A model generated the notes under the pieces. It ran no database searches. It was not told the DNA's origin and saw only the letters and a program-made list of their open reading frames with translations. Positions 63,849-64,000 of a DNA stretch of 64,000 bases are shown here, piece by piece (the stretch's first letter is position 1; each line of letters opens with the position of its first letter). The stretch comes from Shinella granuli (GTDB taxonomy: Bacteria; Pseudomonadota; Alphaproteobacteria; Rhizobiales; Rhizobiaceae): positions 119,593-183,592 of the forward strand of contig NZ_SLVX01000010.1 of assembly GCF_004341885.1 (NCBI RefSeq), written 5' to 3'. The position numbers were made by a program, and so were the translations under genes.

Positions 63849-64000
63849 ATGACGAAGATCAAGGTCGCCAACCCGGTCGTCGAGCTCGACGGCGACGAGA
63901 TGACACGCATCATCTGGCAGTTCATCAAGGACAAGCTGATCCATCCGTACCTGGACATCGACCTCGAATATTACGACCTCGGCATGGAGAACCGCGACGC
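63849..64000 (+). CDS. icd: Isocitrate dehydrogenase (NADP), N-terminal part (cut by right edge)
   Basis: TCA-cycle enzyme oxidising isocitrate to 2-oxoglutarate. About 50 residues are visible: [20 protein letters not shown], then [25 protein letters not shown]. This is the N-terminus of the eukaryotic-type NADP isocitrate dehydrogenase found in Rhizobiales. GGGGAGAACATGGA precedes the ATG. It is not related in function to the neighbouring transport operon and marks the start of core chromosomal genes. Confidence 0.93.
   Translation, partial: MTKIKVANPVVELDGDEMTRIIWQFIKDKLIHPYLDIDLEYYDLGMENRD

Overview
This is GC-rich, densely packed DNA from an alphaproteobacterium. It is most likely a Rhizobiaceae member (Rhizobium/Ensifer/Shinella/Agrobacterium group). 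The supporting signs are many ABC uptake operons, FnrN/FixK-type boxes, an RirA-type iron box, EcfG-type stress promoters and two copies of a rhizobial-type intergenic repeat. The start of icd (isocitrate dehydrogenase) at the right edge suggests a main chromosome, but this is inference. No rRNA, tRNA, CRISPR array or intact mobile element was seen. The only mobile-element trace is a short transposase remnant near 17.8 kb.

Left part (1-17.1 kb). First comes a low-oxygen module: the phosphoketolase C-terminus, an MBL/beta-CASP protein, a GNAT acetyltransferase broken by a 37-bp tandem duplication, ornithine carbamoyltransferase and a tandem Usp protein. Two TTGAT-N4-GTCAA boxes lie in it. A copper set follows (DUF2946-like, YcnI-like, CopC-CopD fusion). 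Next is a FecI/FecR/TonB-receptor signalling system with an iron box upstream of fecI. Then comes a stress block (cysteine hydrolase, YciE/DUF892, large catalase KatE, SDR) in which yciE and katE have matching GGAAC-N16-TGTT promoters.

Middle (17.4-47.9 kb). A complete siderophore uptake locus holds a DUF2218-SIP reductase, ATPase, two FecCD permeases, a binding protein, a TonB receptor and an AraC regulator. Two divergent amino-sugar-like operons follow. The left one has an Opp/Dpp-type transporter, a DapA-family aldolase and a GntR-FCD regulator. The right one has a GntR-UTRA regulator, nanE, a ROK kinase and a CUT1 sugar ABC transporter. Together they suggest uptake and breakdown of a sialic-acid- or ManNAc-like compound, although the aldolase lacks hallmark sialate lyase residues. 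After them come a cysteine-desulfurase-like protein, a LuxR regulator, an aminotransferase and a polar amino-acid ABC operon ending in an inositol-monophosphatase-family gene.

Right part (48-64 kb). An eight-gene minus-strand operon encodes a ribose-type ABC transporter, a DthD/GolD-like dehydrogenase and two DhaK/DhaL kinase sets. One DhaK is fused to a SorC-type transcription regulator. The layout fits catabolism of a tetritol or related polyol through a ketose kinase. A NitT/TauT-type ABC operon with an FAH-family hydrolase and a TauE/SafE exporter follows, controlled by a divergent GntR-FCD gene with a clear palindromic operator, and then icd begins.

A recurring architectural feature is a strong hairpin directly after four of the six binding-protein genes in the window. 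The two binding-protein genes without one overlap their permease genes.
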